From the NCBI GenBank assembly GCA_050185195.1, contig JBFWZQ010000004.1, positions 1 through 64,000 on the forward strand: DNA of 64,000 nucleotides. The letters run 5' to 3'. The stretch is from CADEFQ01 sp050185195. GTDB lineage: Bacteria; Pseudomonadota; Gammaproteobacteria; Steroidobacterales; Steroidobacteraceae. Each line of letters opens with the position of its first letter. The first letter of the stretch is position 1. Under the pieces are notes generated by a model, which was given only the letters and a program-made list of their open reading frames with translations, did no database searches and had not been told where the DNA came from. Position numbers and translations under genes: made by a program. Shown piece after piece: positions 18,041 to 25,450 of this stretch.

Positions 18041-18981
18041 TGCGGACAGCGCGCGGCGGGGTCGCCCGCGTGCGCGGCGATCTCGGCTGCCGTGGCCGCC
18101 ACCGCCGCGGCAAGTGGCGTGTCGCGTGCGTGCCCTTGCGCGATGGCGATCTGCGCGAGCGCCGCGTCGCGACAGCCGCGTTGCGACAGCAGCTCCGCGA
18201 GATTGTTGCGCGCGGCGACCTCGGCCGGCGCGCGCCGCAACAGGTCCTGCAGCGCCTGTTCCGCGCCCGCGTGATCGCCCAGTGCGAGTCGCATGTTGGC
18301 CGCGCCGAGCCGCAGCAGCGGGTCGTCCGGCCAGCGCACGAGCCCCGCCTCGTAGGCGTGCAGGGCTTCGCGAGAGTCGATCCGCTCGTAATCCGCGACG
18401 GCTGAGGCGTAGCGGGAGGCGCTCGCGGAGGGCGGCACGTCGCCGGGGGACAGCGCCACGAATCCCCAGTGGCCTGCGAGCGCCCAGGCGCCGCGAAAAC
18501 GGCGCATCGACAGGCGTGTGCGGGCAGTCGTGCCCGAGCGCAGCAACACGCGGTCCGCGTCGCGCTCGTAACCGATCACGACCGCGTAGTGCCAGATCGG
18601 CCAGGACCGTACGCCCAGGTTCAGCAACACGAGCACCGGGTGTCCGTCGGCGAGTTGCGCGAGGAGGGCATCGAACCGCGGCTCGACCAGGTACGGGATG
18701 CGATGCCGCCGCCGCGCGCTCGCCAGCATCTCGGCCTGCAGGCTGCCCTTGCGCGCCGGGATATAGACCTCGTCGACGAGATCGGTGGGCAGAACCTCGA
18801 CGCCACTGGCGCCCAGCACGGTCGCGAGCGCGGCGGGGCCGCACTGATACGCGTCCTGCGGATGAAACGGCGTGGCCGCAAGTTCGATGCGCGCGGGGAC
18901 ATCGGCGGGCCACGGCAACGTGCGACAGCCCGCCGCGAGTCCCGCGACCGCGATCACCGCCGCGAGCCCGGCGCGCGGCAC
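18037..18981 (-). CDS. PA2778-like lipoprotein: C39-type cysteine peptidase domain with TPR-like tail
   Basis: 314 residues. A lipobox (LAAVIAVAGLAAGC) makes it a probable lipoprotein. The first half is papain/C39-like, with Cys in HPQDAYQCGPAALATVL near residue 47, a His in WPIWHYAVVIGYE and FRGAWALAGHWGFVAL; the second half carries TPR-like helices (ALHAYEAGLVRWPDDPLLRLGAANMRLA...). This matches the PA2778 family of cysteine peptidases, which typically sits next to PA2779-like proteins, as here. C39 peptidases cut double-glycine leaders, but no such leader is seen nearby; the substrate is unknown. Confidence 0.83.
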   Translation of the reverse strand: MPRAGLAAVIAVAGLAAGCRTLPWPADVPARIELAATPFHPQDAYQCGPAALATVLGASGVEVLPTDLVDEVYIPARKGSLQAEMLASARRRHRIPYLVEPRFDALLAQLADGHPVLVLLNLGVRSWPIWHYAVVIGYERDADRVLLRSGTTARTRLSMRRFRGAWALAGHWGFVALSPGDVPPSASASRYASAVADYERIDSREALHAYEAGLVRWPDDPLLRLGAANMRLALGDHAGAEQALQDLLRRAPAEVAARNNLAELLSQRGCRDAALAQIAIAQGHARDTPLAAAVAATAAEIAAHAGDPAARCPH

Positions 18982-18988
18982 GCCCGGC

Positions 18989-19369
18989 TCAGGCCTTCTT
19001 GAAGATGTCGATCACGCCGGTGAATTCGAGGATCATCAGCACGACGAAGACGAGGCCGATGACCGCGAGGACATCGCCGCCGGCCGGCGCGCTCTCGAGC
19101 TGGGCGGCGAATCCCGCGAGCTCGGTATCGGCCAGGGCGGCCGCGCGATCGTGGGCGGCTTGCGGCGCCACCCCCAGGTCGGTGAGGCGCTGTTGCACGT
19201 CGGCCCGCGAGAGGACACTGTCGACCCGCGCGAGATTGGCCGCGCGGGTGGCGGCCGCGACGGCCGCATCCGTGCCGATCATCGCGGCATGGGTGGGCGC
19301 CGGCGAAACGGCGGCGACGAAAGCCAGCAGGGTCAGGGCGACGACGGCGCGGCGAAAGGACTCGATCAT
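18989..19369 (-). CDS. PA2779-like small membrane protein
   Basis: 126 residues when started at the ATG preceded by AAGGAG (the upstream ATG at 19399 lacks a site). Signal-like segment (VALTLLAFVAAVSPAPTHA), a helical middle part (ARVDSVLSRADVQQRLTDLGVAP...AALADTELAGFAAQL), a TM helix (VLAVIGLVFVVLMILEFTGV) and a basic end IDIFKKA. This is the layout of the PA2779 family, found with PA2778-type peptidases and possibly their substrate or partner. It lies 7 bases upstream of that gene, clearly in one operon. Confidence 0.8.
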   Translation of the reverse strand: MIESFRRAVVALTLLAFVAAVSPAPTHAAMIGTDAAVAAATRAANLARVDSVLSRADVQQRLTDLGVAPQAAHDRAAALADTELAGFAAQLESAPAGGDVLAVIGLVFVVLMILEFTGVIDIFKKA

Positions 19370-19470
19370 GGAAGCTCCTTGGGATGGGGGGCGCACCACG
19401 GCGCGCGGCGCAGTCTAGGCGCAACCTTGAAGCGCCGACAAGTCGTCGGCAAGCGACGCAGGAGGGTGCC

Positions 19471-20673
19471 ATGGAAGGAGACAGGCTGTCCGTATTGCTG
19501 GAACTCGCACCGACCCGCGCGGTGGCGTGGCCCGCCGGCGTGGATCCGGGCTACGAGCCGGTTCCGTTGACCCGCGCGTCGCGCGGCGTGGGCGCCGCCG
19601 AAGGCCGCCCTTCCGATACGGTCGTCGTGCGCGCCGATGTGGCTCGCGCGGACCTGCAGGCGCTGCGCGCACGCCGCGACGTGCTGGGTGTCTGGGCCGA
19701 TCCGCGCATCGCCGCGATCGCTCCCATCGACTGCACGCCCCAGGTGCCCACCGGCGCGGCCGCCGATGTCGCCCGCGCGCTCGGCGCCGATCGTATATGG
19801 GAGGCGGCGAGTCATCGCGGCCAGGGCGCCGTGATCGGCATCGTCGACGGAGGAATCGACGGGACCCGCTTTCCGGTGGTCGGCGGCTGGTCGCCGGACC
19901 CGGCCGCGCCGCCCGGCGATGCGCGGGTCGCGTGGGACGGGCACGGGAACATGTGTGCCTTTGACGCGGCCATCGCCTGTCCCGAGGCGCAGTTCCACGA
20001 CTATTCCATCGGCAAGACCGCGCCGGGTGCGGGCATCGGCGGACTGCTCTCGAGTGCCCTGCAGGCGTTCCAGCGCGCGCTCGTGCAGTTCAAGGCGCAG
20101 GGCATTCCGCAGGTCCTGTCGAACAGCTGGGGCCTCTACCAGGAGGCGTGGGATCCCTTTGCGCCGGGCGATCCCGGCAACTACACGCGCAATCCGGACC
20201 ACGTCTTCACGCGCAAGCTGGTGGAACTGCTCGATGCGGGGCTGCTGGTCGCCTTCGCGGCGGGCAATTGCGGCGGCGTGTGCGCCGACCCACGCTGCGG
20301 ACGCGACCAGGGGCCGGGGCGCGGCATCTGGGGGGCGGGGGGCCACGAGCGCGCCCTCTGCGTCGGGGCGGTCAATCTTCGCCGCGAATGGATCGGTTAC
20401 AGCTCGGAAGGCCCGGCGGCCTTGTCCCGCGAGAAGCCTGACGTGTGCGGTTTCAGCCACTTCGCCGGCTGGTTCCCGAGCGACACCGGCACCTCGGCCG
20501 CCTGTCCCGTCGTGGCCGGCGTCCTCGCGCTGCTCGCAGGTAGCCGGCGCGGCCTCACCCAGGATCGTGCCCGCGCGGCGCTGCGCGCCACGACCGGCCG
20601 GCGCGGGTGGGATCCCCGCCTGGGCGCGGGCATCGTGGACGCCCACGGCGCGTGGGCAGCGCTCGCGCCCTGA
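19471..20673 (+). CDS. short S8 (subtilisin-like) serine peptidase without signal peptide
   Basis: 400 residues. The catalytic triad is intact: Asp126 in GIVDGGIDG, His158 in DGHGNMCAF (HGN in place of the usual HGT), and Ser342 in SDTGTSAACPVVAG; the oxyanion Asn is in FAAGNCGG. Residues 1-85 form a separate N-terminal domain ending in RRDVLGVWADPRIAAIAP, in the position of an I9-type prodomain. Start is the ATG after GCAGGAGGG. No signal peptide or TM helix is seen, and the catalytic domain is unusually Cys-rich (CAFDAAIAC, NCGGVCADPRC, ALCV, DVCG), suggesting metal binding or disulfides. The next gene repeats its N-terminal domain. Substrate unknown. Confidence 0.9.
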   Translation: MEGDRLSVLLELAPTRAVAWPAGVDPGYEPVPLTRASRGVGAAEGRPSDTVVVRADVARADLQALRARRDVLGVWADPRIAAIAPIDCTPQVPTGAAADVARALGADRIWEAASHRGQGAVIGIVDGGIDGTRFPVVGGWSPDPAAPPGDARVAWDGHGNMCAFDAAIACPEAQFHDYSIGKTAPGAGIGGLLSSALQAFQRALVQFKAQGIPQVLSNSWGLYQEAWDPFAPGDPGNYTRNPDHVFTRKLVELLDAGLLVAFAAGNCGGVCADPRCGRDQGPGRGIWGAGGHERALCVGAVNLRREWIGYSSEGPAALSREKPDVCGFSHFAGWFPSDTGTSAACPVVAGVLALLAGSRRGLTQDRARAALRATTGRRGWDPRLGAGIVDAHGAWAALAP

Positions 20674-20680
20674 GACAGCC

Positions 20681-21451
20681 ATGCGGACCGTGTTGCTCGA
20701 ATTTGCCGCCGGGCTTGCGCCCACCATCGCGGCGCGCCTGGAAGCGGCAGGCGTCGCCGCCGTTTCCGGTTACGATCCGGTGCCGATGCGCGGCCGGGGC
20801 ACCGCGCCCGATACTGTAGTCGTGACGGTGCTCGTGCCACCGGGCGTTTCCGTGGAGAGCCTGCACGGGATCGCGGGCGTGCTGCGCGTCATGGGCGATC
20901 CCGCGCTCGGTCCCTTGTCATCCCACCTGGAGTACATGATGAAACTGACTTTGTTCGATGCCTGCGTGCCGGTCGGCATCCAGATGCTGACGAACCTCAC
21001 GGCGATCCTGGAGAAGGCCGCGGCGCACGCCGAGGCGCGCAAGTTCGATGCAACCGTGCTCGTCGGCAGTCGCCTCTACCCGGACATGTTCGCGCTCGCG
21101 CGGCAGGTGCAGATCGCCTCCGACAGTGCCAAGGCCGGGGCCGCGCGGCTGGCGGGCCTCACGCCGCCCTCGTGGGAGGACAACGAGGCCACGCTGCCCG
21201 AACTCGTCGCCCGGCTGCAGAAGACCGTCGCCTTCCTGGAGACACTGCAGCCGGCGCAGTTCGAGGGCGCCGAGGAACGCACCATCACCTGGACCACGCG
21301 CGCCGGCACCCGCACGATGCGCGGGCTGCCCTACCTGCTTCACCACATGCTCCCGACGCTTTTTTTTCACGTGACGACGGCGTACAACATCCTGCGGCAC
21401 AACGGCGTGGAGCTCGGGAAGAAGGACTACCTCGGGCCGCCACCCGGGTGA
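20681..21451 (+). CDS. S8-prodomain-like domain joined to DUF1993 (DinB-like)
   Basis: 256 residues if started at 20681, 7 bases after the S8 gene. Residues 1-83 resemble the N-terminal domain of the preceding protease: LLEFAAGLAPT / LLELAPTRA, GYDPVPM / GYEPVPL, DTVVV in both, and GVLRVMGDPALGPL / DVLGVWADPRIAAI. Residues 86-256 are a complete DUF1993 protein (MKLTLFDACVPVGIQMLTNL..., ending FHVTTAYNILRHNGVELGKKDYLG), a DinB-like helical bundle. The DUF1993 part has its own ATG at 20939 with CTGGAG seven bases ahead, so either a fusion, or two in-frame products from one frame, is possible. Upstream part may act as a trans prodomain/inhibitor of the protease (inference). Confidence 0.8.
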   Translation: MRTVLLEFAAGLAPTIAARLEAAGVAAVSGYDPVPMRGRGTAPDTVVVTVLVPPGVSVESLHGIAGVLRVMGDPALGPLSSHLEYMMKLTLFDACVPVGIQMLTNLTAILEKAAAHAEARKFDATVLVGSRLYPDMFALARQVQIASDSAKAGAARLAGLTPPSWEDNEATLPELVARLQKTVAFLETLQPAQFEGAEERTITWTTRAGTRTMRGLPYLLHHMLPTLFFHVTTAYNILRHNGVELGKKDYLGPPPG

Positions 21452-21479
21452 TCGCTCATCGCAACCAGAGGGAACCGCC

Positions 21480-21992
21480 ATGCAAATTCTCAGGCAGGCT
21501 GCGTTGGTCGCAGCGGGACTGCTGGCTCTCGCCGGATGCGCGCCATCGGCGCCGGATGCCGGCAACAGCCAGGCGGACGAAGAGACCATGCGCAAGGGCA
21601 CCGAGGCTTGGGTCGCCGCGTACTCCAAGGGGGACGTGGACGCGATCCTCGCCCTCTATGCCGAGGACGCGGTCGTGATGCCGCCCGGCGTGCCCGCCGC
21701 GACGAATCACGAGGCCCTGCGCGAATTCCTCACGACCGACATCGCGACCTCGGCCGGCACCACGCTCGAGCTCGGCGCCAGCACGTCCGGCGTTTCGGGC
21801 CATCTCGGCTGGCATGCAGGGGCCTTCACGGTGAAGGACACCGCAGGCAATGCCGTGGGCGCGGGCAAGTACATGGAAGTTTGGCGCAAGCAGGACGGCA
21901 AGTGGCTCATCCTGCGCGACATGTGGAACCTGGATGCACCGCCGGCGTCCGCGATGGACCCGGCGGCGACATCCGCGATGCCGACCTCCTGA
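21480..21992 (+). CDS. SnoaL/DUF4440-like lipoprotein
   Basis: 170 residues. The lipobox is LLALAGC, so it is probably lipidated and periplasmic. The body is an NTF2-like fold of the DUF4440/SnoaL type: EETMRKGTEAWVAAYSKGDVDAILALYAEDAVVMPPG at the start and YMEVWRKQDGKWLILRDMWN at the end. This fold binds diverse small ligands or catalyses isomerisations; nothing here fixes a substrate. It follows the DUF1993 gene by 28 bases, with a GAGGGAAC ribosome site, and may belong to that transcript. Confidence 0.8.
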   Translation: MQILRQAALVAAGLLALAGCAPSAPDAGNSQADEETMRKGTEAWVAAYSKGDVDAILALYAEDAVVMPPGVPAATNHEALREFLTTDIATSAGTTLELGASTSGVSGHLGWHAGAFTVKDTAGNAVGAGKYMEVWRKQDGKWLILRDMWNLDAPPASAMDPAATSAMPTS

Positions 21993-22028
21993 CGTTCGGG
22001 AACAGCGCTGCTGTCCGCGAACGGGCCG

Positions 22029-22574
22029 TCAGTGGCTGGCGGCGGCCTTGCGGGCCGGCGCCTGCGCCGTGTGCAAGTGGCGGATGCGCCACTGGCCGCC
22101 CACCCGGCTGAGTACGGCGGTGCCCTTGCCCGCCATCGAGACGGCGTGGCGGCCGCTCTCGAACTTGGGACTCACCACCGTGACGTCCATCGCCCATGAG
22201 AACGTGGCATACGCGAGGTCGCCGCGGACGAAAGGCTGCAGGTCCGTAATCCGGTAGGCGGGATGCTCGAACATCGCCATCTCGGGCGCGAGATGGTCGT
22301 GGTAGCTCTGCCAGCCCACGTTGACGTAGCTGCCCTCGAAGAAGCTGAATGCATCCCCGTCGACGAGCAGCGGTTGCACGCGCGTGAGGTCGTTCGCGCT
22401 CAGGGCCTGCGCATACTGCTCGAGGGTGGCCGCGACAGCGCGCTCCTCGTCAGCTAGCGGCGCCGTGGCGGTCGGCGCGTGCGACTCGCCTTCATGGGCG
22501 CCAGCGCTGCCCGCCGACAGCAGGGCGCAGGCGAGGGCGGTGGCAAGTCCTCGACGCACGGTCAGGCTCGGCAT
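22029..22574 (-). CDS. secreted SnoaL-like (NTF2 fold) protein
   Basis: 181 residues with a cleavable signal peptide (GLATALACALLSAGSAGAHE) and a His/Glu-rich mature start (HEGESHAPTA). The NTF2-like body has AVAATLEQYAQALSANDLTRVQPLLVDGDAFSFFEGS, and ends with SRVGGQWRIRHLHTA. It is a diverged member of the same broad fold as the convergent neighbour 21480-21992 but not a close copy. It lies 19 bases downstream of the amidohydrolase gene and probably shares its transcript. Function unknown. Confidence 0.78.
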   Translation of the reverse strand: MPSLTVRRGLATALACALLSAGSAGAHEGESHAPTATAPLADEERAVAATLEQYAQALSANDLTRVQPLLVDGDAFSFFEGSYVNVGWQSYHDHLAPEMAMFEHPAYRITDLQPFVRGDLAYATFSWAMDVTVVSPKFESGRHAVSMAGKGTAVLSRVGGQWRIRHLHTAQAPARKAAASH

Positions 22575-22593
22575 GGTGTACTCCCGTCAGGAA

Positions 22594-23943
22594 TCAGAAT
22601 GAAGCCGTGGGTTGCGGGTAGGTGAAGGGCTCGGTCATGCGGCCGTCCCGCTTCGCGACCTGGCCGCCCTTCATCACGAAATCGACCCGGAGCAGGGCAC
22701 CGACATCCGCGAGCGGATCGTCGGCGAATGCCACGAGGTCCGCGCGCTTGCCCGCTTCGATCGTGCCGACGTCGGCCGAGAGGCCGAAAAGATCCGCCGC
22801 CACGACGGTCGCGCTGCGGATCGCTTCCATCGGCGTCATGCCGAACTTCACCATCAGGCCGAATTCCTTGGCGTTGTCGCCGTGCGTGAACGTGCCCGCG
22901 TCGGTGCCGAACGCGATCTTCACGCCGGCGGCATGGGCGCGTTCGAAGGCCTTGTGCTCGGCGCGGATCCGCACCGATTCGGGATCGCGGACGCGGAAGA
23001 TGGGCGGCGGATAACTCGCCGACAGCGTCGGCACGAGGAACGTGCCCGCCTTCTTCATCAACGCGAGCCCTTCGTCGTCGAGCAGGAAGCCATGCTCGAT
23101 CGAATCGACGCCCGCCCGCACGGCCTGCTTGATGGCGACAGGCGAATAGGCGTGCGCGGCGGCCTTGAGGCCGACGAGGTGGGCGGTCGAGACGATCGCC
23201 TCGATCTCGTCGGGAAAAAGCTGCGGTTCGAGACCCGTGTTCGAGGCGAACCCGCCCGTGGAGGTGACCTTGATGACGTCGGCGCCCAGCTTGTACTGGT
23301 AGCGCACGGCCGATCGGCATTCCATCGGGCCGTCGCAGGTGCCGTCGCGCAGGCGCGCCTGTGGGTCGCCCGTCTCGTCGAGCGGCAAGGAATCGCCATG
23401 GCCGCCGGTCACCGCGAGCGCGTTGCCCGAGACCAGGATGCGTGGGCCGATCATCCGGCCCGCGTTGATGGCGTTGCGCACCGCGAACACGGCTTCGTCA
23501 TCCGAGCCGAGGTCCCGCACCGTGGTGAAGCCGGCCGCGAGCGTGCGCCGCGCATGCACCATGGCATCCACCGCGCCTTCGGAGGAGGTGGGCGGATTGC
23601 GATTGCCGCGTTCCGTGCGATGGCGGCTGAACGAAGGTTCGTGCTGGAGGTGCACGTGCGCGTCCATCAGGCCCGGCAGCACGAAGCGGTCGCGTAGTTC
23701 GAACGTTTCCACGGCCGCGTCGGGCGCGATCCCCGCGGCGGCGGCATCCAGGTAGCCCCGTTTCACGCCAAGGATGCGGTCGTTCTTCACGACGATCGTC
23801 ATCTCGCGTTCGGGCGCCTTGCCCGGCACGGCGAGCAGTGCGCCCGCGTGCACGAGCGCGTAGCGGTCGGGAGGAGCCGTCGCGGCCTGTGCCGCCAGCG
23901 AGAAGGCCGCCGAGATGCCTGCCGCGATCCAGAAGTTTCTCAC
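22594..23943 (-). CDS. secreted imidazolonepropionase/prolidase-like amidohydrolase
   Basis: 449 residues. Signal peptide (NFWIAAGISAAFSLAAQAATA), then the amidohydrolase barrel with a near-complete metal site: HVHL in LMDAHVHLQHEP, a probable carboxylated Lys in VIKVTSTGGFA, His in AAHAYSP, His in IEHGFLL and Asp in FGTDAGTFTHGDN. C-terminal beta-sandwich AGKRADLVAFADDPL. Members of this branch hydrolyse Xaa-Pro dipeptides or other amides; the substrate is not fixed. Start is the GTG with GGGGGGA just upstream; a longer antisense-to-sodB extension to 24570 has no family similarity and is rejected. Confidence 0.88.
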   Translation of the reverse strand: MRNFWIAAGISAAFSLAAQAATAPPDRYALVHAGALLAVPGKAPEREMTIVVKNDRILGVKRGYLDAAAAGIAPDAAVETFELRDRFVLPGLMDAHVHLQHEPSFSRHRTERGNRNPPTSSEGAVDAMVHARRTLAAGFTTVRDLGSDDEAVFAVRNAINAGRMIGPRILVSGNALAVTGGHGDSLPLDETGDPQARLRDGTCDGPMECRSAVRYQYKLGADVIKVTSTGGFASNTGLEPQLFPDEIEAIVSTAHLVGLKAAAHAYSPVAIKQAVRAGVDSIEHGFLLDDEGLALMKKAGTFLVPTLSASYPPPIFRVRDPESVRIRAEHKAFERAHAAGVKIAFGTDAGTFTHGDNAKEFGLMVKFGMTPMEAIRSATVVAADLFGLSADVGTIEAGKRADLVAFADDPLADVGALLRVDFVMKGGQVAKRDGRMTEPFTYPQPTASF

Positions 23944-24067
23944 CGTGTCCCCCCGATTTGCGAACGCGAGTCGTCCGTGCCGCATCTTCATCGCAAAGCA
24001 GGGCAGGGTGGACCCCGGGGAACCGCGCGCGTCCGCCACGCGGTATGAACGCGCCGCCACTTGAGAC

Positions 24068-24096
24068 TGGTCAAACAAACAGCTCCCCGCTATGGT
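24068..24096 (+). promoter_or_regulatory. putative sodB promoter
   Basis: TGGTCA and TATGGT are separated by 17 bases, each matching four of six consensus bases, and would start transcription about 20 bases before the sodB ATG. Weak evidence, read by eye only. The remaining part of the 181-base gap back to the amidohydrolase start shows nothing recognisable. Confidence 0.3.
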
Positions 24097-24124
24097 GGGC
24101 GGTCTGGATTTCAGGAGACCGAGC

Positions 24125-24721
24125 ATGTCCGTCGAACTGCCTGCGCTGCCGTACGCGATCGAGGCCCTCGAGCCGCACATTTCCCGCAAGACCCTCACGG
24201 TCCACCACGGGAGCCACCATGCCGCGTATGTCGACCGCACGCGCGCCCTCGTGAAAGGCACGCCGCTCGAATCCGCCTCGCTCGAGGAAATCGTGCGCGC
24301 GCAGGCGAACCAGCCGGGTGCGCTGTTCAACGCCGCCGCGCAGTCCTGGAACCACGCGTTCCTGTGGCAGAGCATGCGCCCGAACGGCGGCGGCGACGCC
24401 ACCGGGCCGATCGCACAGCGCATCGTCAAGGACTTCGGCAGCCACGACGCGTTCCGCGAGCAGTTCCAGGCGGCGGCGACCGGCCAGTTCGCCAGCGGCT
24501 GGGCCTGGCTGGTGAACGACGGCGGCACCCTGAAGATCACCACGACCTCGAATGCCGCCACGCCGCTCACGGGCAGCCAGAAGCCGTTGCTGACGCTCGA
24601 TGTCTGGGAGCACGCGTACTACCTCGACTACCAGCAGCGCCGGCCCGACTACGTCAAGGCGTTCCTCGCCCACCTCGTCAACTGGGACTTCGCGAACGCC
24701 AATCTCGCCGGGGAACGCTGA
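24125..24721 (+). CDS. sodB: superoxide dismutase (Fe/Mn family, probably Fe)
   Basis: 198 residues. It dismutates superoxide in the cytoplasm. The metal ligands are in place: His of LTVHHGSHHAAYV, His of SWNHAFLW, and Asp and His in DVWEHAYYLDY. The C-terminal domain signature and FASGWAWLV are standard. The start is the ATG 7 bases after CAGGAG; an upstream in-frame ATG at 24092 has no site. The metal preference (Fe rather than Mn) is an impression from overall similarity to SodB, not proven. Confidence 0.93.
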   Translation: MSVELPALPYAIEALEPHISRKTLTVHHGSHHAAYVDRTRALVKGTPLESASLEEIVRAQANQPGALFNAAAQSWNHAFLWQSMRPNGGGDATGPIAQRIVKDFGSHDAFREQFQAAATGQFASGWAWLVNDGGTLKITTTSNAATPLTGSQKPLLTLDVWEHAYYLDYQQRRPDYVKAFLAHLVNWDFANANLAGER

Positions 24722-24747
24722 GCCGTCGAGTCGCATCGAATGGGGGC

Positions 24748-25401
24748 ATGAACGCGCCCGACTCCGAAATCGCCCGACGCATCGGCGCGGGCGATGAACT
24801 CGCCCTGCAGTACCTGATGCGGCGTTACAACCAGACGCTGCACCGCACGGCGCGCAGCATCCTCAAGGATGACGCCGAAGCCGAAGACGCCGTGCAGGAG
24901 GCGTATTTCCGCGCCTATCGTTCGATCGGCAACTTTCGAGGCGATGCGCGCCTGTCCACCTGGCTCGTGCGCATCGTGGTCAATGAGTCGATCGTGCGGC
25001 TGCGCAGGCGCAAGCGTCGGGCGGAAGTGATCCAGCTGGGCGGTGAACTGGCTGCGGGAGGCGGAGAACCGATGGAGCTTCCGGAACATGCGGCCGCACG
25101 CGACGAGGCGCGCCGCTTGCTTGAAACCAGGATCGATGGCCTCCCCGATGCGTTTCGCACGGTTTTCGTGCTGCGCGGTGTCGAGGACTTCACGGTGGAG
25201 GAGACGGCACAGGCGCTCGGCATCCCCGAGGCGACCGTGCGCACGCGGTATTTTCGCGCGAGAGGCCTGCTGCGCGAATCGATCGCACGCGAGATCGACG
25301 GCGTGTTCGACGACGTATTCGCATTCGACGGCGCGCGTTGCGACCGCATCGTCGAGCGTGTGCTCGAAAGGGTACGCGCGGCGCGCACGACGGGAACGTA
25401 G
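24748..25401 (+). CDS. ECF-type RNA polymerase sigma factor
   Basis: 217 residues. Region 2 is AIARRIGAGDELALQYLMRRYNQTLHRTARSILKDDAEAEDAVQEAYFRAYR with the core-binding DAEDAVQ-type motif, followed by FRGDARLSTWLVRIVVNES; region 4 has LPDAFRTVFVLRGVEDFTVEETAQALGIPEATVRTRYFRARG. There is no long C-terminal extension beyond a 45-residue tail rich in Asp and Arg. No anti-sigma gene follows: the next gene encodes a di-haem lipoprotein. It lies 26 bases after sodB, but with its own weak GGGGG site. Confidence 0.93.
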   Translation: MNAPDSEIARRIGAGDELALQYLMRRYNQTLHRTARSILKDDAEAEDAVQEAYFRAYRSIGNFRGDARLSTWLVRIVVNESIVRLRRRKRRAEVIQLGGELAAGGGEPMELPEHAAARDEARRLLETRIDGLPDAFRTVFVLRGVEDFTVEETAQALGIPEATVRTRYFRARGLLRESIAREIDGVFDDVFAFDGARCDRIVERVLERVRAARTTGT

Positions 25402-25450
25402 GGCGGCCGGCACGCATCCATTGCGCAGTCATTGCCAATGGGTGAACGCC

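Noticed and set aside
23944..24570. Upstream extension of the amidohydrolase by 209 codons
   Set aside because: The extension is antisense to sodB, has no family similarity and would bury the signal peptide.
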